Source: Polaromonas sp. JS666 (GTDB lineage: Bacteria; Pseudomonadota; Gammaproteobacteria; Burkholderiales; Burkholderiaceae_C). From it: a stretch of 64,000 nucleotides of DNA. The position numbers and the translations under genes are program-made. Below are positions 1 through 11,272 of this stretch, piece by piece. The stretch spans positions 496,001-560,000 of the forward strand of contig NC_007948.1 in assembly GCF_000013865.1 (NCBI RefSeq), read 5' to 3'. How positions within the stretch are numbered: the stretch's first letter is position 1; each line of letters starts with the position of its first letter. Under the pieces are notes generated by a model. It saw only the letters and a program-made list of their open reading frames with translations. It did not search any database and had not been told where the DNA came from.

Positions 1-648
1 CAAAAAATCTCGCTGGGGCGTGGCCTGGTGCGCCCTGACGTGTCGGCGGTGTTGTTTGACGAACCGCTCACGGTGATTGACCCCCACCTGAAATGGCAGC
101 TGCGGCGCAAGCTCAAGCAGATTCACCACGAACTCAAGCTCACCTTGATTTATGTGACGCATGACCAGGTCGAGGCGCTTACCTTCGCCGAGGAAGTGGT
201 GGTCATGACGCGGGGCCGGGCCGTGCAAACGGGTTCGGCCGATGCGCTGTTTGAAAAACCAAGCCACACCTTTGTCGGGCATTTCATTGGTTCGCCCGGC
301 ATGAACTTCTTGCCCGCCGTCGTGCGGGCCGGGGTGCTGCGTGTGGCGGGGCAGGTGCTGGTTCTGCCAGCCGACCGGGCGCTGCCGGACGGTGACCTCA
401 AACTGGGTGTGCGCCCCGAGTATGTGGTGCAAGCGCCGCCCGGCGACCCGGCTGCGCTGCCCTTCAAAGTGACGCTGGTGCAGGACATCGGTACCCATGT
501 GATGCTGACGGCCACGATTGGCGAGCACACGCTCAAGGCGAGGCTCAAGCCGGAGGCCGAGGTGCCGCAAGCCGGTCAGCAAGTCTGGCTGCAGGTCATG
601 GGGCCGCACACCTGTTTTTATATCAACGAAGAATTGGTGGCCGCATGA
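1..648 (+). CDS. glpT: Glycerol ABC transporter ATP-binding protein, 5'-truncated by window edge
   Basis: Cytoplasmic ATPase subunit of an importer, very likely for glycerol. The reading frame is open from base 1, so the gene begins outside the window and the Walker A region is not visible. Seen: Walker B FDEPL near codons 19-23, an H-loop YVTHDQ, and a C-terminal MalK-like regulatory (TOBE) part. The stop TGA overlaps ATG at 645. Downstream permeases, a DUF2160 protein, a large binding protein and glpD match the glpSTPQUV-type glycerol operon known from rhizobia and Burkholderiales. The symbol (T rather than S) is inferred from position next to the permease genes. Confidence 0.85.
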   Translation, partial: QKISLGRGLVRPDVSAVLFDEPLTVIDPHLKWQLRRKLKQIHHELKLTLIYVTHDQVEALTFAEEVVVMTRGRAVQTGSADALFEKPSHTFVGHFIGSPGMNFLPAVVRAGVLRVAGQVLVLPADRALPDGDLKLGVRPEYVVQAPPGDPAALPFKVTLVQDIGTHVMLTATIGEHTLKARLKPEAEVPQAGQQVWLQVMGPHTCFYINEELVAA

Positions 649-733
649 GCGCAGCGCAGAACCGCTTCAAGCAAGCTCGCATCCCCTCGGGGGGCAGCGC
701 AGTACACGCAGTGACAAGCGTGGGGGTAAATCC

Positions 734-737
<4 letters not shown>
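645..737 (+). other. 93-nt intergenic repeat with a 30-codon mini-ORF (copy A)
   Basis: The gap between glpT and glpP holds a GC-rich repeat that is also an open frame of 30 codons starting MSAAQNRFKQAR. Its ATG overlaps the glpT stop (ATGA at 645-648) and its TGA (735-737) overlaps the glpP ATG at 734. A same-length copy lies at 1621-1713. Shared pieces include AAGCTCGC and CCCCTCGGGGGGCAGC. It could couple translation of neighbouring genes, or be a mobile intergenic repeat that happens to be open. Confidence 0.5.
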
Positions 738-1620
<883 letters not shown>

Positions 1621-1624
<4 letters not shown>

Positions 1625-1713
1625 GCGCAGCGCCGGGCCGCCCCGAGCAAGCTCGCGCCCCCTCGGGGGGCAGCGACGACAAGAAGTGCAGAGCGTGGGG
1701 GCAACATGTCTAA
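1621..1713 (+). other. 93-nt intergenic repeat with a 30-codon mini-ORF (copy B)
   Basis: Second copy of the repeat described at 645. It is open for exactly 30 codons (MSAAPGRPEQARAPSGGS at the start), begins with ATGA overlapping the glpP stop, and ends with TAA inside the first codons of glpQ (ATG 1706). The first 18 codons are nearly the same as copy A while the rest diverges. Equal length and equal overlap at both ends make pure chance less likely, but a repeat family with a fixed length would give the same picture. Confidence 0.5.
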
Positions 1714-2518
1714 GCCAAAATTCCAGGCGCGGACGCTGTTCCTGATCGCCTACATCGTCTTTGCCCTGCTGCCCATCTACTGGATGGTCAACATGAGTTT
1801 CAAGACGAATGCCGAAATCGTGTCGAGCTTTTCGTTTTTCCCCCAGCATTTCACCTGGGACAACTACAAGACCATCTTCACCGATCCATCCTGGTACTCG
1901 GGCTACATCAACAGCCTGATCTATGTGGCCATCAACACGGTGATCTCCATCACCGTGGCCCTGCCTGCCGCCTATGCGTTTTCACGTTACAGCTTTCTGG
2001 GCGACAAGCATGTGTTTTTCTGGCTGTTGACCAATCGCATGACGCCGCCGGCGGTATTCCTGCTGCCCTTCTTCCAGCTCTACACCACGGTCGGGCTGAT
2101 GGATACGCACATCGCCGTGGCGCTGGCGCATCTGCTGTTCAACGTGCCGCTGGCGGTGTGGATTCTGGAGGGTTTCATGAGCGGCATCCCGCGTGAGATT
2201 GATGAGACCGCCTACATCGACGGCTACTCGTTTCCCGGGTTTTTTGTCCGCATTTTCCTGCCGCTCATCAAGGCCGGGGTTGGCGTGGCGGCCTTCTTCT
2301 GCTTCATGTTCAGCTGGGTGGAACTGCTGCTGGCGCGCACGCTGACCAGCGTCAATGCCAAGCCCATCGTCGCCACCATGACCCGAACTGTTTCGGCGTC
2401 GGGCATGGACTGGGCGACGCTGGCGGCGGCCGGTGTGTTGACCATCGTGCCGGGCGCCATCGTGATCTGGTTTGTGCGCAACTACATCGCGAAGGGTTTC
2501 GCGATGGGCAGAGTGTGA
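1706..2518 (+). CDS. glpQ: Glycerol ABC transporter permease GlpQ
   Basis: Second permease subunit, 270 residues, six predicted membrane helices. The EAA loop is seen as EIDETAYIDGYSFPGFF in the second half, typical of MalG-like permeases. It pairs with GlpP to form the membrane channel energised by GlpS/GlpT. ATG 1706 has a GGGGGCAA stretch upstream and lies inside the end of the 93-nt repeat. The following gap to the DUF2160 gene holds a different GC-rich repeat. Confidence 0.88.
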   Translation: MSKPKFQARTLFLIAYIVFALLPIYWMVNMSFKTNAEIVSSFSFFPQHFTWDNYKTIFTDPSWYSGYINSLIYVAINTVISITVALPAAYAFSRYSFLGDKHVFFWLLTNRMTPPAVFLLPFFQLYTTVGLMDTHIAVALAHLLFNVPLAVWILEGFMSGIPREIDETAYIDGYSFPGFFVRIFLPLIKAGVGVAAFFCFMFSWVELLLARTLTSVNAKPIVATMTRTVSASGMDWATLAAAGVLTIVPGAIVIWFVRNYIAKGFAMGRV

Positions 2519-2641
2519 CTCTCCCCGAAGCGCCTTTGGCGCCTCTCCTCAAGGGGCGACGCCTGCAGACCGGCAAAGCCGGATCGGCGGCGTCAGCTTG
2601 GGCAGGCACGACCTTTGCCTTCGTATTGGACAGTCTGGAGG
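2519..2641 (+). repeat. GC-rich intergenic repeat between glpQ and glpU
   Basis: This 123-bp gap contains short dyads such as GGCGCC pairs and CCGGCAAAGCCGG. The text resembles dispersed intergenic repeats common in Comamonadaceae, from memory rather than from a search. No reading frame of interest is seen; the next gene's Shine-Dalgarno (GGAGG, 2637-2641) closes the gap. Confidence 0.4.
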
Positions 2642-2647
2642 ATGGAT

Positions 2648-2956
2648 ATGTTTGAGTGGATGGCCTGGACGACACCGGTCGCGGTATTTTTCAGCTGCAT
2701 CGTTCTGATGCTGGTTGGCATGACGGCCTGGGAGCTGAGGTCTCCGACACGTCTGGAGCGCGGCTTTTTGCCGATGGAGACCACGCGCGGTGACCGTTTA
2801 TTCATCGGTCTGCTGAGTGCCGCGTATGTGAACCTGATTTTTGTGGGCATCAGCGGCAAGCTGGCCGGCTGGTTGAACCTGGAGGCAGACCCTTCGATCT
2901 GGATCAGCTTTGTTTTTTCCATGGCCTTGCTGGCATTCATCATGCGCAAGGGGTAG
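2648..2956 (+). CDS. glpU: DUF2160 small membrane protein of the glycerol operon
   Basis: A 102-residue protein with three hydrophobic segments (roughly residues 9-27, 53-74 and 83-100). It matches the DUF2160 protein that sits between the permease and binding-protein genes in glycerol ABC operons, called GlpU in Rhizobium. The start ATG 2648 is preferred because GGAGG lies six bases upstream; ATG 2642 would leave no spacing and an upstream TTG has no ribosome site. The exact role is unknown; it may be an accessory membrane subunit. Confidence 0.75.
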   Translation: MFEWMAWTTPVAVFFSCIVLMLVGMTAWELRSPTRLERGFLPMETTRGDRLFIGLLSAAYVNLIFVGISGKLAGWLNLEADPSIWISFVFSMALLAFIMRKG

Positions 2957-3052
2957 CGCTTCGGCGGCTAGAAAAAGGAATCCGGCTCATGTTTCCCCGG
3001 AGCCGAACAAGCCTTCATCAACGGGGAGTGAACCAATGAGGAGACAAGAGTC

Positions 3053-4792
<1,740 letters not shown>

Positions 4793-4840
4793 TCCGAAGG
4801 GCTTGGGGCGTCGATTTGCAGCCGACGATTCCCAAGTCCG

Positions 4841-5071
4841 ACAGGCTCCCCCGGGTGTGGGGCACCCCGAGGCCCGGTTGCTGCTCGATGCAGCAAGCTG
4901 CTGTTGGCGTGGCCCGGACAGGCTCCCCCGGGTGTGGGGCACCCCGAGGCCCGGTTGCTGCTCGATGCAGCAAGCTGCTGTTGGCGTGGCCCGGACAGGC
5001 TCCCCCGGGTGTGGGGCACCCCGAGGCCCGGTTGCTGCTCGATGCAGCAAGCTGCTGTTGGCGTGGCCCGG
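4841..5071 (+). repeat. Three identical 77-bp tandem repeats
   Basis: Copies start at 4841, 4918 and 4995; a fourth start (ACAGGCTC) is cut off at 5072-5079. Each unit begins ACAGGCTCCCCCGGGTG and contains the dyad GCAGCAAGCTGCTG. The unit is 77 bp, so it is not a multiple of three and is open in several frames without being coding. It lies between glpV and glpD. By eye the three copies are identical, implying recent amplification or ongoing homogenisation. Confidence 0.95.
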
Positions 5072-5129
5072 ACAGGCTCAAGACACACTGAAAACGGGGT
5101 TTTATGACAACGGGTTATGACGACGGACG

Positions 5130-6731
5130 ATGCAGCCCATGACGACTGAATCCTTGCCGGCACCGGCACCAACGCGGCGCCATGACCTGATCGCCCGGCT
5201 GGCTCAGCCCTGTCAGTATGACCTCGCCATCATCGGCGGCGGCGCCACCGGCCTGGGCGTGGCGCTTGATGCCGCGGCGCGCGGGTTTTCTGTCGTGCTG
5301 GTCGAATCGCACGACTTTGCCAAAGGCACCTCGTCGCGGGCTACCAAGCTGGTGCATGGTGGTGTGCGCTATCTGGCGCAAGGCAATATTTCATTGGTGC
5401 GCGAGGCCTTGCACGAGCGCACCACGCTGCTGGCCAATGCGCCGCACCTGGCGCAGCCCCTGGCTTTTGTCATGCCTTCTTATAAGTTCTGGGAGGCGCC
5501 TTTTTATGGTGTGGGCCTGAAGATGTACGACGCCCTGGCCGGCAAGGCCGGGCTGGGTCCCACCGAGTTCCTGAGCCGGACCGAAACCCTGGACTGCCTG
5601 CCGACGGCGCAGCCGCAGGGCCTCAAGGGCGGCGTCAAGTACTGGGACGGCCAGTTTGACGATGCGCGCCTGGCCCTGGCGCTGGCCCGCACCGCCGCCC
5701 GCCAGGGCGCGTTGCTGGTCAACTACTGTGCCGCCACGGGCTTGATTCATGAAAACGGCAAACTGGTGGGCCTTCACGCGCAGGACCAGGAAACAGGCCG
5801 CCTCTTTGAGATCAAGGCCAAATGTGTGGTGAATGCGGCGGGTGTCTGGGTAGACCAGCTGCGCCTTCAGGACGGGCAGGCCATAGGTCGCGAAACCCAG
5901 CCCATGGTCGCCCCCAGCCAGGGCGTGCATATTGTGGTGGACCGGTCGTTTTTGCCCACCGACCACGCCATGCTGATTCCTAAAACGGCTGACGGCCGGG
6001 TGTTGTTTGCCGTGCCCTGGCTGGGTAAAACCATTCTGGGGACCACCGATACGCCGCGTCATGATCTGGCCCGCGAGCCGCTGCCGTTCAAGGAAGAGGT
6101 TGATTTCATCCTGCGCGAATCGGCGCGCTACCTGAGCCGCGCGCCTGGCCCGACCGACATCAAAAGCATCTGGGTCGGCCTGCGCCCCCTGGTCAAGCCG
6201 TCTGATGACCATGCGGAGAGAACCCAGGCCCTGTCGCGTGAGCATACGGTGCTGGTCAGCAACAGCGGCCTGGTCACGGTGACAGGGGGGAAGTGGACCA
6301 CTTACCGGGCCATGGCGGAGGATGTGATGGAGACATGCTTCGCCGCGGGCTTGCTCCCGAGGCGTGCAGGTACCGCGACCGCCCACCTCAAGTTAGTGGG
6401 TGCTCAGGACCTGGGCCGTAAAATCAGTGACGCACCGGGTGTTCACCTATACGGGAGTGAGGCCGCGGTTGTGCAGGGCCTGCCGGGCGCCGCCCATGAA
6501 CTCGGGGGGGGGCTGACGGAGGCCATGGTGCGGTTTGCGGCCCGCTACGAGTACGCGCGTTGCGTGGAAGACGTGCTGGCTCGCCGCTCCCGCCTGTTGT
6601 TCCTGGACGCGGCCCTGGCCCGGTCGCTGGCGTCAGAAGTGGCCGTATTGCTTCAGCAGGAAAACGGGGTGGACCCGCAACTGGAGGCATTTTTGGCGCT
6701 TTGCGGCCAGTACCTCAGCTTGCCCGACTGA
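5130..6731 (+). CDS. glpD: Aerobic glycerol-3-phosphate dehydrogenase
   Basis: FAD-dependent, membrane-associated enzyme that oxidises sn-glycerol 3-phosphate to dihydroxyacetone phosphate and passes electrons to quinone. The 533-residue product has the dinucleotide fold IIGGGATGLGVALDAAARG near residues 34-52, the GlpD-type SSRATKLVHGGVRYL stretch, and a GLRPLVK segment followed by the VTGGKWTTYRAMAED region. ATG 5130 or ATG 5139 could be the start; neither has a strong ribosome site. It lies downstream of the glycerol importer, after the 77-bp repeats. Confidence 0.95.
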   Translation: MQPMTTESLPAPAPTRRHDLIARLAQPCQYDLAIIGGGATGLGVALDAAARGFSVVLVESHDFAKGTSSRATKLVHGGVRYLAQGNISLVREALHERTTLLANAPHLAQPLAFVMPSYKFWEAPFYGVGLKMYDALAGKAGLGPTEFLSRTETLDCLPTAQPQGLKGGVKYWDGQFDDARLALALARTAARQGALLVNYCAATGLIHENGKLVGLHAQDQETGRLFEIKAKCVVNAAGVWVDQLRLQDGQAIGRETQPMVAPSQGVHIVVDRSFLPTDHAMLIPKTADGRVLFAVPWLGKTILGTTDTPRHDLAREPLPFKEEVDFILRESARYLSRAPGPTDIKSIWVGLRPLVKPSDDHAERTQALSREHTVLVSNSGLVTVTGGKWTTYRAMAEDVMETCFAAGLLPRRAGTATAHLKLVGAQDLGRKISDAPGVHLYGSEAAVVQGLPGAAHELGGGLTEAMVRFAARYEYARCVEDVLARRSRLLFLDAALARSLASEVAVLLQQENGVDPQLEAFLALCGQYLSLPD

Positions 6732-6983
6732 AGCCGGCAGACCTGCGCCATCCGGCCGGCCCCATCATCACAGCAGCACCCAAAAATGGCTGATTGCTAC
6801 TGTTTTGATAGCAATGTACCTCGGTGGCTAATGGATAAAGACGCGATTTTCTGTGAATTTTTTCACGGGCTTCGTGCCGCTTCCGGTGCTGCGGGCGCTT
6901 TCTGAATAGGCTGCCCGGAGGGCCCGCCGACCCTGGCATGGCGTCGCTTCAAGGATTTGTGGGGTAATTTTCACGTGAGGCAG
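6732..6983 (+). other. Gap after glpD without a recognised gene
   Basis: About 250 bp between the glpD stop and the promoter of the ribosomal block. No convincing reading frame or strong terminator hairpin was seen. In most related ribosomal clusters rpsQ would lie just upstream of rplN; here that position is taken by this gap and glpD. Confidence 0.5.
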
Positions 6984-7012
6984 TTGACAGCGCCTGGCAA
7001 TTTGGCCATAAT
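6984..7012 (+). promoter_or_regulatory. Sigma70-type promoter of the rplN operon
   Basis: TTGACA at 6984-6989 and CATAAT at 7007-7012 with a 17-bp spacer. This near-consensus promoter would start transcription around 7019 and give a leader of about 150 nt before rplN. Confidence 0.8.
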
Positions 7013-7113
7013 CGTGGGCTTCGCTATGAAAAAGGCGAAGAATTCTGCCCAGCGGAAGCATTGCAAGTGGTTTGTGATGTGGACGACGGGCCCAAGACTG
7101 ACTGGGTTGTGGC

Positions 7114-7137
7114 TTGCAAGATCCGAGGATCGTGCAA
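7114..7137 (+). promoter_or_regulatory. Hairpin in the rplN leader
   Basis: TTGCA-A-GATC, loop CGAG, GATC-G-TGCAA folds into a stem with one A/G mismatch. It lies about 35 nt before the rplN start in the leader made from the promoter at 6984. It may be a regulatory or ribosomal-protein-binding structure; no specific ligand can be claimed. Confidence 0.45.
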
Positions 7138-7172
7138 TGCGGCTTTCTGGTGCAAGTTGGGACTAAATTTAA

Positions 7173-7541
7173 ATGATTCAAACGCAATCCAAACTCGATG
7201 TTGCTGACAACACGGGTGCCAAATCCGTGATGTGCATCAAGGTGCTGGGCGGATCCAAGCGCCGGTACGCCAGCGTTGGTGACGTCATCAAGGTGAGCAT
7301 CAAAGAAGCCGCTCCGCGTGGCCGCGTCAAAAAAGGCGAGGTTTACAGCGCTGTGGTCGTTCGCACCGCCAAGGGCATCCGCCGCGGCGATGGCTCGCTC
7401 GTCAAATTCGATGGCAACGCGGCAGTGTTGCTTAACGCCAAGCTGGAGCCTATCGGCACCCGCATCTTCGGACCAGTGACGCGCGAGCTGCGCACTGAGA
7501 AGTTCATGAAGATCGTGTCCCTGGCTCCTGAAGTTCTGTAA
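7173..7541 (+). CDS. rplN: 50S ribosomal protein L14
   Basis: Full-length 122-residue L14, starting [17 protein letters not shown] as in nearly all bacteria and ending PEVL. It is a core 50S protein at the interface with the 30S subunit. It is the first gene of the spc block here and lies 160 nt downstream of a strong promoter, so the S10 block (rpsJ to rpsQ) is not directly upstream in this genome. Confidence 0.98.
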   Translation: MIQTQSKLDVADNTGAKSVMCIKVLGGSKRRYASVGDVIKVSIKEAAPRGRVKKGEVYSAVVVRTAKGIRRGDGSLVKFDGNAAVLLNAKLEPIGTRIFGPVTRELRTEKFMKIVSLAPEVL

Positions 7542-7550
7542 GGACGCCCC

Positions 7551-7871
7551 ATGAACAAGATTCGCAAAGGCGACGAAGTCATCGTGATCGCAGGTCGCGA
7601 TAAAGGCAAGCGCGGCACGGTTTCGCTGCGCAAGGACGACAGCCATGTGCTGGTGGACGGGATCAACCTGGTGAAAAAACACACCAAGCCCAATCCTCTC
7701 AAGGGCACCACCGGTGGCATTGTCGAGAAAAGCATGCCGATTCACCAGTCCAATGTGGCCATTTTCAATGCTGCAACGGGCAAGGCGGATCGGGTTGGTA
7801 TCAAGTTGTTGGCAGACGGCAAGAAAGTGCGCGTCTTCAAGTCCAGCGGCGACGAAATTAAGGCTGCATAA
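7551..7871 (+). CDS. rplX: 50S ribosomal protein L24
   Basis: L24, 106 residues, an assembly initiator that binds 23S rRNA early. The KOW motif is at the N-terminus ([20 protein letters not shown]). It starts nine bases after rplN and ends two bases before rplE, consistent with tight cotranscription. Confidence 0.97.
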
Positions 7872-7873
7872 AC

Positions 7874-8413
7874 ATGGCACGCTTGCAAGATCAATACCGC
7901 GAAAAAATCGCGCCCAGCCTGATTGAAAAATTTGGCTACACCTCGCCCATGCAGGTTCCGCGCATCACCAAGATCACGCTCAACATGGGTGTGAGCGAGG
8001 CTGTTGCCGACAAGAAGGTCATGGACAACGCGGTGAGCGACATGACCAAGATTGCCGGCCAGAAGCCCGTCGTCACGAAGGCCAAGAAGGCTATCGCCGG
8101 TTTCAAGATCCGCGAAGACCTGCCCATTGGCTGCATGGTGACGCTGCGCGGCGTGCAGATGTATGAGTTCCTCGATCGTTTCGTGACCGTGGCCCTGCCG
8201 CGCGTCCGTGACTTCCGCGGTATTTCCGGTCGGGCCTTTGATGGCCGCGGAAACTACAACATCGGCGTGAAAGAGCAGATCATTTTCCCTGAGATTGAGT
8301 ACGACAAGGTCGACGCCCTGCGCGGTCTCAATATCAGCATCACCACAACGGCCAAGACCGATGAAGAGTGCAAGGCGCTCCTCACCGCCTTCCGTTTTCC
8401 GTTCAAGAACTGA
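7874..8413 (+). CDS. rplE: 50S ribosomal protein L5
   Basis: L5, 179 residues, binds 5S rRNA in the central protuberance. The family stretches [12 protein letters not shown] and RVRDFRGI are visible. ATG 7874 follows rplX by two bases and the gene is followed by rpsN after eight bases. Confidence 0.98.
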
Positions 8414-8421
8414 GGCGGGAC

Positions 8422-8727
8422 ATGGCAAAACAAGCTTTACTGCAACGTGAACTGAAGCGCGAGAAACTCGCGGCCAAGTTCGCCAAAAAATACGCTGAAC
8501 TCAAGGCGACGTCCAACGACGCCAAGCGCTCCGATGAAGAGCGCGCGCTGGCCCGTCTTGAGCTGCAAAAGTTGCCCCGCAACGCCAATCCGACTCGCCA
8601 GCGCAACCGCTGCGCGATCACGGGTCGCCCACGCGGTACGTTCCGTCAATTCGGTCTGGCTCGCGCCAAGATTCGCGAGTTGGCTTTTGCTGGTGATATC
8701 CCTGGTATCACCAAGGCAAGCTGGTAA
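8422..8727 (+). CDS. rpsN: 30S ribosomal protein S14
   Basis: S14 of the long (101-residue), zinc-free type: [14 protein letters not shown] at the start and [17 protein letters not shown] near the end, without the CxxC pairs of the short zinc form. The frame is open into the end of rplE, but ATG 8422 with GGCGGG upstream is the normal start. Confidence 0.97.
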   Translation: MAKQALLQRELKREKLAAKFAKKYAELKATSNDAKRSDEERALARLELQKLPRNANPTRQRNRCAITGRPRGTFRQFGLARAKIRELAFAGDIPGITKASW

Positions 8728-8745
8728 GCAATAGGAGAACCGCAA

Positions 8746-9141
8746 ATGAGTATGAGTGATCCTATCGCCGACATGCTGACGCGCATCCGGAATGCACAGA
8801 TGGTTGAAAAAGCCGTTGTGCTGGTGCCGTCGTCAAAAGTCAAGGTTGCCATCGCGCAGGTATTGAAGGATGAGGGCTATATCGATGGCTTCTCCGTCAA
8901 GACCGACGACGGCAAGTCCCAACTGGAAATCGCCCTGAAGTATTACGCAGGCCGCCCCGTGATTGAGCGCATTGAGCGTGTCAGCCGCCCGGGCCTGCGT
9001 GTCTACAAAGGTCATGGCGCCATCCCCCAGGTCATGAATGGCCTCGGTGTGGCAATTGTCACGACGCCCCAGGGTGTCATGACGGATCGCAAGGCGCGCG
9101 CTACCGGCATCGGTGGTGAAGTGCTGTGCTACGTGGCCTAA
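8746..9141 (+). CDS. rpsH: 30S ribosomal protein S8
   Basis: S8, 131 residues, binds the central domain of 16S rRNA and in E. coli represses the spc operon by binding its mRNA. The start [18 protein letters not shown] and the end GGEVLCYVA are typical. TAGGAG lies upstream of ATG 8746. Confidence 0.98.
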   Translation: MSMSDPIADMLTRIRNAQMVEKAVVLVPSSKVKVAIAQVLKDEGYIDGFSVKTDDGKSQLEIALKYYAGRPVIERIERVSRPGLRVYKGHGAIPQVMNGLGVAIVTTPQGVMTDRKARATGIGGEVLCYVA

Positions 9142-9165
9142 CGGCGGCATTGAGGAGAAACTGAA

Positions 9166-9699
9166 ATGTCTCGTGTAGGAAAAATGCCGGTTACCCTGCC
9201 CCAGGGCGTGGACGTGGCAATCAAAGACGACCAGATTAATGTCAAGGGCGCCCTCGGTGCCCTGGCGCTGACGCAAAACGCGCTTGTCACCATCAAGAAT
9301 GATGCCGGCAAGCTGACTTTTGCGCCTGCCAACGACTCGCGTGAAGCCAATGCCATGAGCGGGACGATGCGCCAGCTCGTGAACAACATGGTGACGGGCG
9401 TGACCAAGGGCTTTGAGAAAAAGCTCAGCCTGATCGGTGTGGGTTACAAGGCCCAGGCGCAAGGCGCCAAGCTGAACCTGACCGTGGGTTACTCGCATCC
9501 TGTGATCATGGACATGCCTGCTGGCATCACTGTCGCAACCCCAACCCCCACCGAGGTGGTGATCAAGGGTTCTGACCGTCAGCGTGTAGGCCAGATTGCC
9601 GCGGAAGTGCGTGCAGTTCGTCCTCCCGAGCCTTACAAGGGCAAGGGCATCCGTTATGCGGATGAGAAGATCACGATCAAAGAAACCAAGAAGAAATAA
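9166..9699 (+). CDS. rplF: 50S ribosomal protein L6
   Basis: L6, 177 residues, with two related alpha/beta domains. Recognised by MSRVGKMPV at the start and the C-terminal [13 protein letters not shown] motif. GAGGAG precedes ATG 9166. Located between rpsH and rplR as in the standard spc operon. Confidence 0.98.
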
Positions 9700-9710
9700 G
9701 GAGCTGCATC

Positions 9711-10076
9711 ATGTTGACCAAAAAAGAGCAGCGCCTTCGTCGTTCACGTCAGACCCGGATCCGCATCGCCACGCAAGGTGTTGCCCGTCTGACCGTGAAT
9801 CGCACCAATCTGCATATTTACGCCAGTGTCATTTCTGGCGACGGCACCAAGGTTTTGGCCGCTGCATCCACCGCAGAGGTGGAAGTGCGCAAGGAAATCG
9901 GCGCTTCGGGTAAGGGTGGAAACGTTGCTGCTGCGCAGGCCATTGGCAAGCGTATTGCCGAAAAGGCAAAAGCAGCAGGTGTGGAAAAAGTGGCGTTTGA
10001 TCGCGCCGGTTTTGCGTACCACGGCCGCGTCAAAGCGCTGGCTGATGCGGCTCGCGAAGCTGGTTTGCAGTTCTAA
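9711..10076 (+). CDS. rplR: 50S ribosomal protein L18
   Basis: L18, 121 residues, a 5S rRNA-binding protein. The basic N-terminus ([16 protein letters not shown]) and the ending [19 protein letters not shown] identify it. AAGGAG precedes the start; rpsE follows after 17 bases. Confidence 0.97.
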   Translation: MLTKKEQRLRRSRQTRIRIATQGVARLTVNRTNLHIYASVISGDGTKVLAAASTAEVEVRKEIGASGKGGNVAAAQAIGKRIAEKAKAAGVEKVAFDRAGFAYHGRVKALADAAREAGLQF

Positions 10077-10093
10077 GCAGACTGGAATTAAGT

Positions 10094-10612
10094 ATGGCTA
10101 AGTTTCAAGCAAAATCGCAAAACGACGCTCCAGACGATGGTCTGAAGGAAAAGATGATCGCGGTCAACCGCGTCACCAAAGTGGTGAAGGGCGGCCGTAT
10201 TCTCGGTTTCGCCGCACTCACTGTGGTTGGTGACGGTGACGGCCGCGTTGGCATGGGCAAGGGCAAGTCAAAAGAGGTGCCTGCAGCTGTACAAAAGGCC
10301 ATGGAAGAAGCGCGCCGCAACATGACCAAGGTCTCGTTGAAAAACGGCACCATCCACCACAATGTATTCGGTCACTGGGGTGCCGCCAACGTCATGATGG
10401 CGCCGGCTCCCAAGGGTACCGGCATCATTGCCGGCGGCCCGATGCGCGCTGTTTTTGAAGTGATGGGCATCACCGACATCGTGGCCAAGAGCCATGGTTC
10501 GAGCAACCCTTACAACATGGTGCGCGCCACGATGGATGCACTGAACAATTCCACCACAGCCTCTGAAATAGCGGCCAAGCGTGGTAAATCGGTCGAAGAA
10601 ATCTTCGGCTAA
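10094..10612 (+). CDS. rpsE: 30S ribosomal protein S5
   Basis: S5, 172 residues, important for decoding accuracy. The double-stranded-RNA-binding N-domain is seen as [19 protein letters not shown], with the [12 protein letters not shown] loop after it. It lacks an obvious strong Shine-Dalgarno but starts 18 bases after rplR. Confidence 0.98.
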   Translation: MAKFQAKSQNDAPDDGLKEKMIAVNRVTKVVKGGRILGFAALTVVGDGDGRVGMGKGKSKEVPAAVQKAMEEARRNMTKVSLKNGTIHHNVFGHWGAANVMMAPAPKGTGIIAGGPMRAVFEVMGITDIVAKSHGSSNPYNMVRATMDALNNSTTASEIAAKRGKSVEEIFG

Positions 10613-10624
10613 GGCAGCATTGAA

Positions 10625-10807
10625 ATGACCAAAGAAGCCAAAGTAAAAGTCCAGCTGGTTCGCAGCCCGATTGGCACCAAGGAATCACACCGCGCAACTG
10701 TGCGCGGCTTGGGCCTGCGCGGTGTCAACAGCGTCAGCGAATTGCAGGACACGCCCGCGGTGCGCGGCATGATCAACAAGATCAGTTATCTGGTCAAGGT
10801 TATCTGA
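10625..10807 (+). CDS. rpmD: 50S ribosomal protein L30
   Basis: L30, 60 residues, short single-domain protein with the conserved [20 protein letters not shown] region. Located between rpsE and rplO as expected for proteobacteria. Confidence 0.97.
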   Translation: MTKEAKVKVQLVRSPIGTKESHRATVRGLGLRGVNSVSELQDTPAVRGMINKISYLVKVI

Positions 10808-10820
10808 GCGGAGACTCAAC

Positions 10821-11252
10821 ATGGAATTGAACGGAATCAAGCCTAGCCTGGGCGCAAAACATGCCAAACGACGTGTCGGTCGCGGCATCGGTTCGGGCTT
10901 GGGTAAAACGGCTGGACGTGGTCATAAAGGCCAGAAGTCACGCGCTGGCGGGTATCACAAAGTGGGCTTCGAGGGCGGTCAAATGCCCATGCAGCGCCGT
11001 TTGCCCAAGCGCGGCTTCAAGTCGCATCTGCTCAAGTTCAACGCCGAGGTCACCCTGAGCGCGCTGGAGCAGCTCGGCCTGGCCGAAGTGGATCTGCTGG
11101 CGCTGAAGACCGCCGGCCTGGTGGGCCAGCTCGCCAAGAACGTCAAGGTCATCAAGTCGGGTGAACTGTCCAAGGCTGTCAAGCTGAACGGCATTTCTGC
11201 CACGGCGGGTGCCAAGGCCATTATTGAAGCCGCCGGCGGCTCCGTCGCTTAA
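10821..11252 (+). CDS. rplO: 50S ribosomal protein L15
   Basis: L15, 143 residues. The glycine- and lysine-rich N-terminal half ([19 protein letters not shown]) inserts into the 23S rRNA core; the C-terminal half carries the globular domain. It is followed after 20 bases by secY. Confidence 0.98.
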   Translation: MELNGIKPSLGAKHAKRRVGRGIGSGLGKTAGRGHKGQKSRAGGYHKVGFEGGQMPMQRRLPKRGFKSHLLKFNAEVTLSALEQLGLAEVDLLALKTAGLVGQLAKNVKVIKSGELSKAVKLNGISATAGAKAIIEAAGGSVA

Positions 11253-11272
11253 ATACCTGACTGGATAAATCA

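Noticed and set aside
4841..5079. CRISPR-like repeat array
   Set aside because: Copies are directly joined 77-bp units with no unique spacers, and there are no cas genes.
6957..7166. Small open frame before rplN
   Set aside because: It overlaps the promoter at 6984-7012, has no ribosome site and no family resemblance; the region is better explained as an untranslated leader.
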